From: Eubacteriaceae bacterium
Lineage (GTDB): Bacteria > Bacillota > Clostridia > Peptostreptococcales > Anaerovoracaceae
Length of the DNA: 48,446 bases
Reading direction: 5' to 3'
Assembly (NCBI GenBank): GCA_022652985.1
Contig: JALCRY010000014.1
Coordinates: forward strand, 1-48,446
A model generated the notes under the pieces. The model worked only from the letters and a program-made list of their open reading frames with translations. It was not told the origin of the DNA and did no database searches. Position 1 is the stretch's first letter. Each line of letters begins with the position of its first letter. The position numbers were made by a program, and so were the translations under genes. Shown piece by piece: positions 7,264 through 15,604 of this stretch.

Positions 7264-8601
7264 TTATCGCTTATTGGACTTAGTCCAGATGCCTAGTTTT
7301 TCCGCATCTTTTATCAGCTCATCTCTGAAGTCCGGGTCGGCAATGGAAATCATCATCTCCGTTCTTTCCCAGTTTGTCCTTCCCGCAAGATTGATTATAC
7401 CGTATTCCGTTGCCAGATAAAATGCCTGACTCCTCGGATCTGTTACGATGTCTCCGCTGAATGTAGGTACGAACCTTGAATGCTTGACTCCTTTCTTGTC
7501 CACAAATGACGAAGTCATGCAGATAAAGTTCTTGCCTCCCGGCGAGTCATATGCGCCTGTCAGGAAGTCAAGCTGGCCTCCCGATCCGCTGATATGTCTC
7601 GTGCCCGCGCTTTCCGCACATGTCTGTCCAAAAAGATCCACCGCGATACATCCGTTTACAGTGATCATATTATCGATCTGCGCCATGACGGCAGGTGAGT
7701 TGACATAGTTTATAGGATATGAAACGCATACAGGATTTCTGTCTATAAAATCAAACAGTCTCTGCGTGCCGAGAGCACATCCGAAAACACCTTTTCCTTT
7801 ATTCAGTCTCTTTCTGTTATTGGTTATTTTGCCGGCTTCGATCATGTCAACGAATGAGTCGCCCATCATCTCCGTGTGCATGCCGAGATCTTTAAGATCC
7901 GATTTGGCTATGTTCCTTCCTACAGCATACGGCAGTCCGCCGATCCCCAGCTGGAGCGTTGCTCCGTCCACCATTTCCTCCATGATATATGATGCGATTT
8001 TCTCATCTGTATCCGAAGGCTCAGGACTCTTCAGCTGTCCGAGCGGTCCGTGAGGCCCTTCGACCACCGCATCCACTTCGGAAATATGCACGACATCGCC
8101 TTCGCCGCCGTACACCCACGGAAGATTTTCATTGACTTCCAGAATGATCTTGTCGGCAGCGTTGAGCATGGACCTGCAGGCAGCATTCACACCCGATACG
8201 TTGAAATATCCGTGATTGTCCATCGGAGTCACACACAGCATAGCGACATCGACCTTTGCATATCCTCTGTCATAATAACTCGGAAGATTCCTGAAAGTCA
8301 TAGGTGCAAACACACACAGACCAGCATCGCTGTACTTTCTTTCGATCCCCGAACAGAACCAGCTGAAATAAGTAAATGCTTCTCTTTCAGGATCCTGTTC
8401 AACTATCTGTATTTTATTCATTGCCAGATATGCTCTGACTTTGACGTCTTTAAGTTCGCCCTTTCTCTTCGCGAGCGCGTCATCCAGGAGCTGCGGCATA
8501 CCATATCCGAAATTATAGTCGACCCAGTCACCGTCCCTGACCATTTTAACGGCTTCCTCAGGTGTCGTAAGTTTCTTCTTGTAGTCGTCGTAATAGCTCA
8601 T
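7264..8601 (-). CDS. acetyl-CoA hydrolase/transferase family CoA-transferase (butyryl/4-hydroxybutyrate:acetate type)
   Basis: The 445-residue product has the family's two halves: an N-terminal domain (about 1-190) and a C-terminal domain with LGIGGLPYAVG (218-228), LGMHTEM (Glu244, in the place of the catalytic Glu of clostridial 4-hydroxybutyrate and butyryl-CoA transferases) and ESAGTRHISGSGGQLDF (330-346). It moves CoA between an acyl-CoA and a short-chain acid, so acyl-CoA made upstream can be released as carboxylate. Acyl specificity cannot be read from the sequence. It starts 18 bases after nifJ and is very probably co-transcribed with it. Confidence 0.88.
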   Translation of the reverse strand: MSYYDDYKKKLTTPEEAVKMVRDGDWVDYNFGYGMPQLLDDALAKRKGELKDVKVRAYLAMNKIQIVEQDPEREAFTYFSWFCSGIERKYSDAGLCVFAPMTFRNLPSYYDRGYAKVDVAMLCVTPMDNHGYFNVSGVNAACRSMLNAADKIILEVNENLPWVYGGEGDVVHISEVDAVVEGPHGPLGQLKSPEPSDTDEKIASYIMEEMVDGATLQLGIGGLPYAVGRNIAKSDLKDLGMHTEMMGDSFVDMIEAGKITNNRKRLNKGKGVFGCALGTQRLFDFIDRNPVCVSYPINYVNSPAVMAQIDNMITVNGCIAVDLFGQTCAESAGTRHISGSGGQLDFLTGAYDSPGGKNFICMTSSFVDKKGVKHSRFVPTFSGDIVTDPRSQAFYLATEYGIINLAGRTNWERTEMMISIADPDFRDELIKDAEKLGIWTKSNKR

Positions 8602-8619
8602 ATTATTTGTCTCCTTCTT

Positions 8620-11600
8620 TTATTTTCCAGCCAGTTTCTTATAGTGTTCAAAGTTGCTTCTGGCCTGTTTCTCGGCCTCATTGAAGAGTACCTTGGCATT
8701 CTCCGGGAATGTCCTGTCGAGTGCAGAGTATCTGACCTCTCCTCTGAGGAACTTCTTGAGATCCATATTCGGCTCTTTCGAATCGAGTACGAACTCCTTT
8801 GTCTCAGGGTAATACCTGTAAAGCGGCCAGTATCCGGAGGCGACAGCATCCTTCATTTCCTGCTGAACATTGTTCATGCCCTGCTTGATTCCGTGCGAAA
8901 TGCATGGCGAATAAGCTATGATCAGCGATGGTCCCTTATGCTCTTCGGCTTCCTTCATGACTCTGACCAGCTGTGCCGGGTTGGCTCCCATGGCAACCGA
9001 TGCGATATAAATGTTATCATACGCCATCATCAGCAGCCCGAGGTTCTTCTTGTTCGTCTTCTTGCCCGATGCCTGGAACTGTGCGACAGCTCCGATAGGC
9101 GTAGCCTTAGAGGACTGTCCGCCCGTGTTTGAATATACTTCAGTGTCGAGCAGTAATACATTGACGTCCGCATCCATAGCGAATACGTGGTCAAGACCGC
9201 CGTATCCGATATCATATGCCCAGCCGTCTCCGCCGACCATCCACATTGTTTTCTTCGGCAGCTGCGCTTTTTCTTTGATTATCGTTCTGGCGAGTCCTGC
9301 GGCTTTGCCGCTGAGCTCGGCATCTCTCAGTTCAGCAATGAATTTCTCACTTGCTTTCTGCGATTTGTCAAGATCATCGAACGTTTTGACCCAGTTCTGC
9401 GCCGCTTTATACAGTGCCGAACCTTCCTCTATACTTTCCAGGAGCGCTTCAACATGCATCTTCGCCAGGTTTCTCTGCTGAGCGACAGCCAGACACATGC
9501 CGTAACTGAACTCCGCATTGTTTTCAAACAGCGAGTTGGACCATGCCGGGCCTCTGCCTTCTTTGTTCTTGCAATAAGGCATGCAAGGCATCGCTGAACC
9601 CCAGGCCTGTGTGCATCCCGTAGCATTGGCGATATATGCTCTGTCTCCGTAAAGCTGTGTGAGCAGTTTCACATAAGGAGTTTCACCGCAGCCTGCGCAC
9701 GCGCCCGAGAACTCGAGCAGCGGCTGTTCGAACTGACTTCCCTTGAGCGAATATTTATCCGTCTTTTTCTTATCTTTAAGATCAAGCGCATATTTCCAGT
9801 TTGTCTGGTCTTTCGAAACTTCGATAGCCGGCGTCATCTTCAGCGCCTTGCCTGATTTAGGACATACCGATGCGCAGCTTCCGCAGCTCGTGCAGTCCAG
9901 AGTGCTGACCTGGATGCTGAATTTCAGTCCTGCAACGTCCTTGCCCTTTGCATCTGCCATTTCAAAGCCTTCCGGCGCCTTCTTCGCTTCCGAATCATTC
10001 AGCAGGAACGGTCTGATGACCGCATGCGGACATACAAATGCACACTGATTGCACTGGATACATTCTTCGCTGTTCCATACAGGAAGAGCCGTTGCGATCC
10101 CTCTCTTTTCGTAAGCCGAAGTGCCGAGAGGCATAGTGCCGTCTTTCATCGTCATGAACGCGCTTACCGGAAGATCATCGCCTTTCTGAGCATTGACCGG
10201 CTGCAGTATTTCTCTGATAAAGAACGGCAGCGTTTTATCGATCTTGAGCTTTTCAGGTTTGAGCTTCTTCCACGAATCAGGAACATCGACCTTGATCACG
10301 CTGTCGATCCCTGCATCTACAGCAGCCTGGTTCATCCGTATGATCTCATCGCCTTTTGCGTTATATGTCTTGGCTATGAACTTCTTCATATATTCCACAG
10401 CATCCTTGATAGGAATAACTTTGGCCAGTTTGAAGAAGGCTGCCTGCAGCACCATATTCGGATGGTTGCCGAGTCCGATTTCCTGCGACAGTTTATTGGC
10501 ATTTATGATATAGAACTTGATGTCGTTGTCCGCGATGTATTTTCTGACCTTTGCCGGAACATATTTGTCAAGTTCATCGACTCCGTACTCACAGTTCAGG
10601 AGGAATGTCCCGCCCGGTTTAAGCTCGTCGATGATGTCATACTGATTCAGATAATGCTCATTGTGGCAGGCGACAAAATCGGCTTCCTTAACTACATATT
10701 CCGACATTATCGGTTTCTTGCCGAATCTGAGATGCGATTTAGTAATGCCGAATGACTTCTTGGTATCATATTCGAAGTACGCCTGGCAGTACATGTTCGT
10801 GCTCTCGCCGATGATTTTTATCGAATTCTTGTTTGCCCCTACAGTACCGTCTGAACCGAGCCCCCAGAACTTGCAGTTTATTGTTCCCTTTGGCTCAACA
10901 TTGAGAGCCGGACCTGAAGCCAGGGACATATTTGTTACATCGTCCACGATGCCGATCGTAAAATGATCCTTCGGCTTCTTCAGCTTGAGATTGTCGAAAA
11001 CAGCCTTGATATCAGCAGGTCTGGTATCCTTCGATGAAAGCCCGTATCTGCCCGCAAAAATAACCGGAGCATTCTTGTCATTGGCAAATGCTGTGCAGAC
11101 ATCTTCATACAGCGGCTCTCCGACATTTCCAAGTTCCTTTACTCTGTCGAGCACCGCGATCTTCTTTACTGATTTCGGAAGGAATTTCTTGAAGTATTTG
11201 ACAGAGAACGGTCTGAAGAGGTGCACCTGAAGGAATCCGACTTTTTCGCCGGCGGCATTCATTGCATCTACAAGCTGTCTGATAGTGCCGCTGACCGAAC
11301 CCATGGCGATCACGACTCTGTCCGCGTCCCTGGCGCCGTAGTAATTGAAAACATGATATTTTCTGCCCGTAAGAGCGCTGATCTGCCCCATGTAATCTTC
11401 GACAACATCCGGGAATGCCGCGTAGTCCGCATTGTTTGTTTCTCTGATCTGGAAATATACATCTGGATTCTCTACCGTCGACCTCATAACAGGGCTCTCC
11501 GGATTTATCGCATTCTCTCTGAATTCCTGAAGCGCTTTCTTGTCGATCATCTTTTCAAAATCTTTATAATCGATCGCTTCAACCTTCTGGATTTCATGTG

Positions 11601-12132
11601 ATGTTCTGAACCCATCCATAAAATGCAGTACCGGTATTCTTGTCTTTATCGCTGCGAGATGAGCAACGCCGGCAAGGTCCATGACCTCCTGGACACTTCC
11701 TGTTGAAAGCATGCCCCAGCCTGTCTGTCTGCAGTTCATAACATCGGAATGATCTCCGAAAATAGAAAAAGCATGAGTACCGATAGTCCTGGCTGCAACA
11801 TGAAGAACTCCCGGAAGTCTTTCTCCGGATATTCTGTGCAGTGTCGGGATCATCAGCATCAGGCCCTGTGAAGCGGTGAACGATGTAGCAAGCGCGCCGG
11901 CCTCAAGACATCCGTGAACTACACCCGAAGCGCCCGCTTCGGACTGCATCTCCACTATGCGGACTTCCTGCCCGAATACATTCTTGCGGCCGTTGGCCGA
12001 CCATTCGTCCGTCACCTCTGCCATCGGGGAAGAAGGCGTGATCGGGAAAATGCCCGCGACCTCGGTAAAAGCATAAGCCACGTATGCAGCAGCTGTGTTG
12101 CCGTCAACTATCATTGTGTTCTTTTTGCTCAT
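8620..12132 (-). CDS. nifJ: pyruvate:ferredoxin (flavodoxin) oxidoreductase, single-chain
   Basis: The enzyme oxidises pyruvate to acetyl-CoA and CO2 and reduces ferredoxin. The 1170-residue chain has the full domain set: an N-terminal pyrophosphate-side domain (PITPSSPMAE at 30-39), a CoA-binding/core region, a two-cluster ferredoxin domain (C691, C694, C697, C701 and C747, C750, C753, C757), the proximal-cluster cysteines (C812, C815, C840 and one in AYSPCISHG) and the thiamine pyrophosphate motif GGDGWAYDIG (967-976) with SNTGGQSSK. All key cysteines are present. GGAGTGAG precedes the ATG. It is the first gene of an operon with the CoA-transferase and aminotransferase. Confidence 0.97.
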   Translation of the reverse strand: MSKKNTMIVDGNTAAAYVAYAFTEVAGIFPITPSSPMAEVTDEWSANGRKNVFGQEVRIVEMQSEAGASGVVHGCLEAGALATSFTASQGLMLMIPTLHRISGERLPGVLHVAARTIGTHAFSIFGDHSDVMNCRQTGWGMLSTGSVQEVMDLAGVAHLAAIKTRIPVLHFMDGFRTSHEIQKVEAIDYKDFEKMIDKKALQEFRENAINPESPVMRSTVENPDVYFQIRETNNADYAAFPDVVEDYMGQISALTGRKYHVFNYYGARDADRVVIAMGSVSGTIRQLVDAMNAAGEKVGFLQVHLFRPFSVKYFKKFLPKSVKKIAVLDRVKELGNVGEPLYEDVCTAFANDKNAPVIFAGRYGLSSKDTRPADIKAVFDNLKLKKPKDHFTIGIVDDVTNMSLASGPALNVEPKGTINCKFWGLGSDGTVGANKNSIKIIGESTNMYCQAYFEYDTKKSFGITKSHLRFGKKPIMSEYVVKEADFVACHNEHYLNQYDIIDELKPGGTFLLNCEYGVDELDKYVPAKVRKYIADNDIKFYIINANKLSQEIGLGNHPNMVLQAAFFKLAKVIPIKDAVEYMKKFIAKTYNAKGDEIIRMNQAAVDAGIDSVIKVDVPDSWKKLKPEKLKIDKTLPFFIREILQPVNAQKGDDLPVSAFMTMKDGTMPLGTSAYEKRGIATALPVWNSEECIQCNQCAFVCPHAVIRPFLLNDSEAKKAPEGFEMADAKGKDVAGLKFSIQVSTLDCTSCGSCASVCPKSGKALKMTPAIEVSKDQTNWKYALDLKDKKKTDKYSLKGSQFEQPLLEFSGACAGCGETPYVKLLTQLYGDRAYIANATGCTQAWGSAMPCMPYCKNKEGRGPAWSNSLFENNAEFSYGMCLAVAQQRNLAKMHVEALLESIEEGSALYKAAQNWVKTFDDLDKSQKASEKFIAELRDAELSGKAAGLARTIIKEKAQLPKKTMWMVGGDGWAYDIGYGGLDHVFAMDADVNVLLLDTEVYSNTGGQSSKATPIGAVAQFQASGKKTNKKNLGLLMMAYDNIYIASVAMGANPAQLVRVMKEAEEHKGPSLIIAYSPCISHGIKQGMNNVQQEMKDAVASGYWPLYRYYPETKEFVLDSKEPNMDLKKFLRGEVRYSALDRTFPENAKVLFNEAEKQARSNFEHYKKLAGK

Positions 12133-12177
12133 AATTACTCACTCCAATTTCTATAAAATTACTGATTTACTTATCTA

Positions 12178-12206
12178 ATTTTATAGCTATTGACTGACAA
12201 TTTCAA
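12178..12206 (-). promoter_or_regulatory. sigma-A promoter of the nifJ operon
   Basis: On the minus strand TTGAAA (12206-12201), a 17-base spacer and TAAAAT (12183-12178). Transcription would begin about 40 bases before the nifJ ATG. The rest of 12133-12345 holds the sdaAA terminator and A/T-rich sequence. Confidence 0.6.
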
Positions 12207-12280
12207 ATTCTCCCCATTTTCTTTAAATGAAATAAACCGCTTTGTTTTTTCTTGAGAGTGGATAAAAGCGGCGATAAAAT

Positions 12281-12314
12281 GAAAAAAATCCCGAAATTCG
12301 ATGAATTTCGGGAT
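12281..12314 (-). terminator. intrinsic terminator after sdaAA
   Basis: ATCCCGAAATTC and GAATTTCGGGAT form a perfect 12-bp stem with a three-base loop (12288-12314), followed on the minus strand by a run of seven T. It ends the long minus-strand run that starts near 22.0 kb. Confidence 0.9.
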
Positions 12315-12345
12315 AAAAAAATCTTTAAAAATATTTTAAAGAAAC

Positions 12346-13236
12346 CTATTCAGTCTCTTTCCTGCCGAATACCTGCTCATACATGGCCCTGCCGCTCGGT
12401 GTCGCAGCCAGCCCTCCCATCGCAGTTTCTTTCAGCGATGAAGACATGGAATCGCCAATATGCTTCATGGCAACTATGACCTCGTCCGCCGGGATCTTGC
12501 TGCAGATACCCGCAAGCGCCATCTCCGCTGCGCAGAGCGCATTCGCGACTCCGCCCGCATTTCTTTTGATACACGGGATCTCAACCAGCCCCGCGACGGG
12601 ATCACATACAAGTCCCAGTATATTTTTAAGTGCTATTGCTGCCGCATTTTCCGCCATCGCCGGTGTTCCGCCCGCCAGTTCGGTAAGCGCAGCTGCGGCC
12701 ATCGCCGAAGCAGAACCGCATTCCGCCTGACATCCGCCGCCCGCGCCCGCGAGACAGGCATTGTTGTTTATTACCATACCCACAGCAGAAGCTGTGAACA
12801 TGGACATAACGCAGTCTTTCTCATCGGCATTTTTATCTTTCTGATAGGCTATCAGCGCTCCCGGCAATATGCCGCATGAACCGGCAGTAGGAGCCGCAAC
12901 TATACGGCCCATCGCAGCATTCAGCTCCGATACGGAAAGTGCTTTGGCAATGGCGTCGGCAAAAAGCCCTCCGCACATCGCCGAACCGTTCTCTACAGCC
13001 TTTTTCATTTTATACGCGTCTCCGCCGGTAAGCCCGCTGGTGGATTTCAGCTTTTTCACTGAGCCTTCTTTTACGGCTTCACGCATGATGCGGTAGTCCT
13101 CCGCCATTCTGGAATAGAGAACATCGGCGTCTGTCTCCATGCTCTCCGCCTGATCGGCAAGAACGACATCCGAGATACGGCATCCGGCTGCCCTGGCAGC
13201 TTCGGTAAGTTCTCTGACTGAATCATATTTAAGCAT
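12346..13236 (-). CDS. sdaAA: L-serine dehydratase, iron-sulfur-dependent, alpha subunit
   Basis: Together with SdaAB it deaminates L-serine to pyruvate and ammonia with a 4Fe-4S cluster. The 296-residue chain shows PTAGSCG (116-122), CLAGAGGGCQAEC (C161, C169, C173) and GLVCDPVAGLVEIPC (C211, C222), which carry the cluster and active-site residues. It follows sdaAB by 14 bases and is followed by a strong terminator. Pyruvate made here can be used by the PFOR encoded just downstream. Confidence 0.95.
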   Translation of the reverse strand: MLKYDSVRELTEAARAAGCRISDVVLADQAESMETDADVLYSRMAEDYRIMREAVKEGSVKKLKSTSGLTGGDAYKMKKAVENGSAMCGGLFADAIAKALSVSELNAAMGRIVAAPTAGSCGILPGALIAYQKDKNADEKDCVMSMFTASAVGMVINNNACLAGAGGGCQAECGSASAMAAAALTELAGGTPAMAENAAAIALKNILGLVCDPVAGLVEIPCIKRNAGGVANALCAAEMALAGICSKIPADEVIVAMKHIGDSMSSSLKETAMGGLAATPSGRAMYEQVFGRKETE

Positions 13237-13250
13237 ATCGAAGCTCCTTT

Positions 13251-13910
13251 CTATAACGGCTTGATAAGTGTCGATGAAGTAACGTTCGGAAGCTGCGATA
13301 TTTCCTGATTTATAGCTTCCCCTATCACGCCGTCTACTTCTATCGTCATGACGGCTGTGCCGCCCTTCTTTTCTCTGCTCAGCATGAAATTAAAAATATT
13401 CATGTCGTGCCAGCTCATTATTGTAGTTACTTTTGCTATCATTCCAGGTTCATCTTTGTGCACTACAATGAGCGTCGCATACTGACCGCTGATTTCAACT
13501 TTCAGTCCATTGATCTCGGTGACCATGATATTGCCGCCGCCAACTGATGAAGCCTGCATCACCAGTGTCTTTCCATCCGCCCCCGTCAGAGTTATCTTGG
13601 CGGTGTTCGGATGGCAGTTTTCCAGTTCTCCCGGCTCAAACGTATATTCAATGCCTTCTTTTTCTGCAATTTCCAGACTTTCGCGTATACGCTTGTCATC
13701 AGGAGCCATGTCCATTATGCCTGCCAGGATCGCTTTATCAGTGCCGTGGCCTTTATAGGTATGCGCAAATGAACCGGCCAGCAGTATATGAGCTTTTTCT
13801 GCCGGCTGTCCAAGAAGGTGCCTCGCCATTCTTCCGATACGCGCAGCACCAGCGGTATGTGACGAACTCGGTCCTATCATAACCGGTCCGATAATATCGA
13901 ACACATTCAT
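13251..13910 (-). CDS. sdaAB: L-serine dehydratase, iron-sulfur-dependent, beta subunit
   Basis: The 219-residue subunit begins with the conserved IGPVMIGPSSSHTAGA motif (7-22) and ends in an ACT domain (about 147-219), which in this family binds serine. It partners SdaAA, encoded 14 bases downstream. The ATG overlaps the stop codon of a small upstream reading frame (ATGA), and a strong AGGAGG ten bases upstream lies inside that frame, pointing to translational coupling. Confidence 0.95.
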   Translation of the reverse strand: MNVFDIIGPVMIGPSSSHTAGAARIGRMARHLLGQPAEKAHILLAGSFAHTYKGHGTDKAILAGIMDMAPDDKRIRESLEIAEKEGIEYTFEPGELENCHPNTAKITLTGADGKTLVMQASSVGGGNIMVTEINGLKVEISGQYATLIVVHKDEPGMIAKVTTIMSWHDMNIFNFMLSREKKGGTAVMTIEVDGVIGEAINQEISQLPNVTSSTLIKPL

Positions 13911-14017
13911 ATTACGATTTCCTCCTCAGGTCCTATCAGTTTCCAGCCCGGTGTTCCTTCATGATGTCCCTGCACTCTGCAAGGCGCGCTGACGCCGATA
14001 GTTCCCGTATCTGTCAT
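13907..14017 (-). CDS. small ORF overlapping the start of sdaAB (hypothetical)
   Basis: A 36-codon frame from ATG at 14017 ends in a TGA that overlaps the sdaAB ATG by the ATGA arrangement typical of coupled genes. The frame stays open upstream to 14101, giving about 64 codons; in that longer form the only plausible initiator is an ATT at 14089 that follows AAAAGG. The product (beginning MTDTGTIGVSAPCRVQG in the short form) has ordinary composition and codon use, but I recognise no family. The ATG at 14017 lacks a clear ribosome-binding site. It could be a real small protein, a leader peptide for sdaAB or the remnant of a truncated gene. Confidence 0.35.
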   Translation of the reverse strand: MTDTGTIGVSAPCRVQGHHEGTPGWKLIGPEEEIVI

Positions 14018-14118
14018 AACAAATTCTGTATCTGCTTCTGAAAGGAGCAGATGCTCGTTTGAACTTCCTGTTTTTACTGTGTGCCCAATTTTTCCTTTTG
14101 ATTATATGTGCCTTATTA

Positions 14119-14646
14119 TTATTTGAGATAACTTATATAAGGAAGCTGTCTGTATTTCTGATTTGCATCCAGCCCATAGCCTACAATGAACAGATCCTTC
14201 ACTACAAATCCGACATAATCGGCTTCGATGTCCACTTTTCTTCCCTCCGGCTTATCGAGCATGCAGCAGATCCTGACACTTTTCGTGCCTCTGTTGGCAA
14301 AATATTTCTTCAGGTACGCCAGTGTCGTTCCGGAATCAACTATATCTTCAACGATAATAACATTTTTACCCACTACATCTGAGTCAAGGTCTTTGTTTAT
14401 CTTGACAACGCCTGAGCTCTTTGTTGCCGCTCCGTAGCTGCTGCACGCCATGAAGTCTATCTCCACATCGAGAGAAATGCTCTTCATTACATCCACCATC
14501 CAGGGAACAGCCCCTCTGAGGATACCTACGAGCAGAACGCTCTCGCCTGCGTAGTCTTTATCGATCTGCAGGCCTATTTCCGCTGCTCTGGCTCTGATTT
14601 CCTCCTCGGTGATCATGATTTCTCCGACGGTCTGTCTATTGTCCAT
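14119..14646 (-). CDS. hpt: hypoxanthine phosphoribosyltransferase
   Basis: This purine-salvage enzyme makes IMP or GMP from hypoxanthine or guanine and PRPP. With the ATG at 14646 the product has 175 residues, normal for the family; an in-frame GTG at 14703 would add 19 residues without a good ribosome-binding site, whereas GGAGG stands 11 bases before 14646. The PRPP loop VEDIVDSGTT (about residues 99-108) and the LRGAVPW motif are intact. The start overlaps the end of the DUF1232 gene by 11 bases, supporting operon membership. Confidence 0.93.
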   Translation of the reverse strand: MDNRQTVGEIMITEEEIRARAAEIGLQIDKDYAGESVLLVGILRGAVPWMVDVMKSISLDVEIDFMACSSYGAATKSSGVVKINKDLDSDVVGKNVIIVEDIVDSGTTLAYLKKYFANRGTKSVRICCMLDKPEGRKVDIEADYVGFVVKDLFIVGYGLDANQKYRQLPYISYLK

Positions 14647-15007
14647 TGCTATCACTACCTCCGTCTTTGTGATCGTTCTTGTCATTGCGGTCACTGTCTT
14701 CACTATATTTTACTTCAAAGTCAACGTCATCGATCGGATCTTTGTCGCTGAACTTCTTTGAAAGATCCATGGTCTTATCTCCCAGCCAGTACTGATCAAG
14801 AGTGTCTTTCAGATACCAGAGGATCCACACCCATAAAATTATATCACTTATCAGTCCCAGCGCAGGAATAAGATTTGAAACAAACAGGAATACGATACCG
14901 AAAACGACAATGATTTTTTTCCAGACTGATACAGTCCGGTCCAGCATCATGAAACGGATCGCTTTTATCCTTTTTATCAATACACGAAATGCTATATTTG
15001 TCTGCAT
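14636..15007 (-). CDS. small membrane protein, DUF1232 (YkvA)-like
   Basis: The 123-residue product has a basic N-terminus, a hydrophobic core (about 30-68) containing SNLIPALGLISDII, which resembles the PIDLIPxxG signature of DUF1232, and a very acidic, Asp/Ser/Asn-rich soluble tail. Function of the family is unknown. It starts 6 bases after engB and overlaps hpt by 11 bases, so it sits inside the tig-to-hpt gene run. The family call is tentative. Confidence 0.6.
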   Translation of the reverse strand: MQTNIAFRVLIKRIKAIRFMMLDRTVSVWKKIIVVFGIVFLFVSNLIPALGLISDIILWVWILWYLKDTLDQYWLGDKTMDLSKKFSDKDPIDDVDFEVKYSEDSDRNDKNDHKDGGSDSNGQ

Positions 15008-15013
15008 AAAGCA

Positions 15014-15604
15014 TCACTCCTGTGCGATTATTCTCCCTATCTCCGCAAGCAGTTCATCATGCCCCGTCTTTGTAAGCGCCGATACCGGTATCACTTTGCC
15101 GTCGGGCCCCATGCCAAGACATTTTTTTATATTCTGCACCGACTTATTCATCTGGTTCTTTGAAAGCTTGTCCGCCTTGGTGGCGGCGACCAGACCGTCA
15201 AGCCCGTAATGCTTCATATAATCGTACATCTGAACATCCTGCGCCGTAGGATCATGTCTTATATCCACCAGCAGAACCACTTTCAGAAGCGACTCTCTGC
15301 TCTGGAAATAATCATCCATCATTTTGCCCCAGTTTTCAGTAACGGACTTTGCGACCTTTGCATACCCGTATCCCGGAAGATCCGCTATCCTGAATTTCCC
15401 GTTTATTTCGTAGAAATTGATAGTTCTCGTCTTCCCCGGGCTGCCGCTGACTTTTGCAAGTTTTTTTCTGTTGGTAATGAGATTCAGCAGCGACGATTTG
15501 CCGACATTTGATCTTCCCGCAAATGCCACTTCCGGCATATTGTCGGCAGGATACTGATCCGGTCTCGCCGTCACCGCAATAATCTCAGCAGAATTTATTT
15601 TCAT
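15014..15604 (-). CDS. engB: ribosome biogenesis GTPase YsxC/EngB
   Basis: This essential GTPase acts in large-subunit assembly. The 196 residues carry the P-loop GRSNVGKSS (30-38), the G3 motif DLPGYGYA (75-82) and the G4 motif TKADK. Its ATG overlaps the stop of lon by one base (TAATG), so the two are translationally coupled. The lon-engB neighbourhood is conserved in many Firmicutes. Confidence 0.96.
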   Translation of the reverse strand: MKINSAEIIAVTARPDQYPADNMPEVAFAGRSNVGKSSLLNLITNRKKLAKVSGSPGKTRTINFYEINGKFRIADLPGYGYAKVAKSVTENWGKMMDDYFQSRESLLKVVLLVDIRHDPTAQDVQMYDYMKHYGLDGLVAATKADKLSKNQMNKSVQNIKKCLGMGPDGKVIPVSALTKTGHDELLAEIGRIIAQE

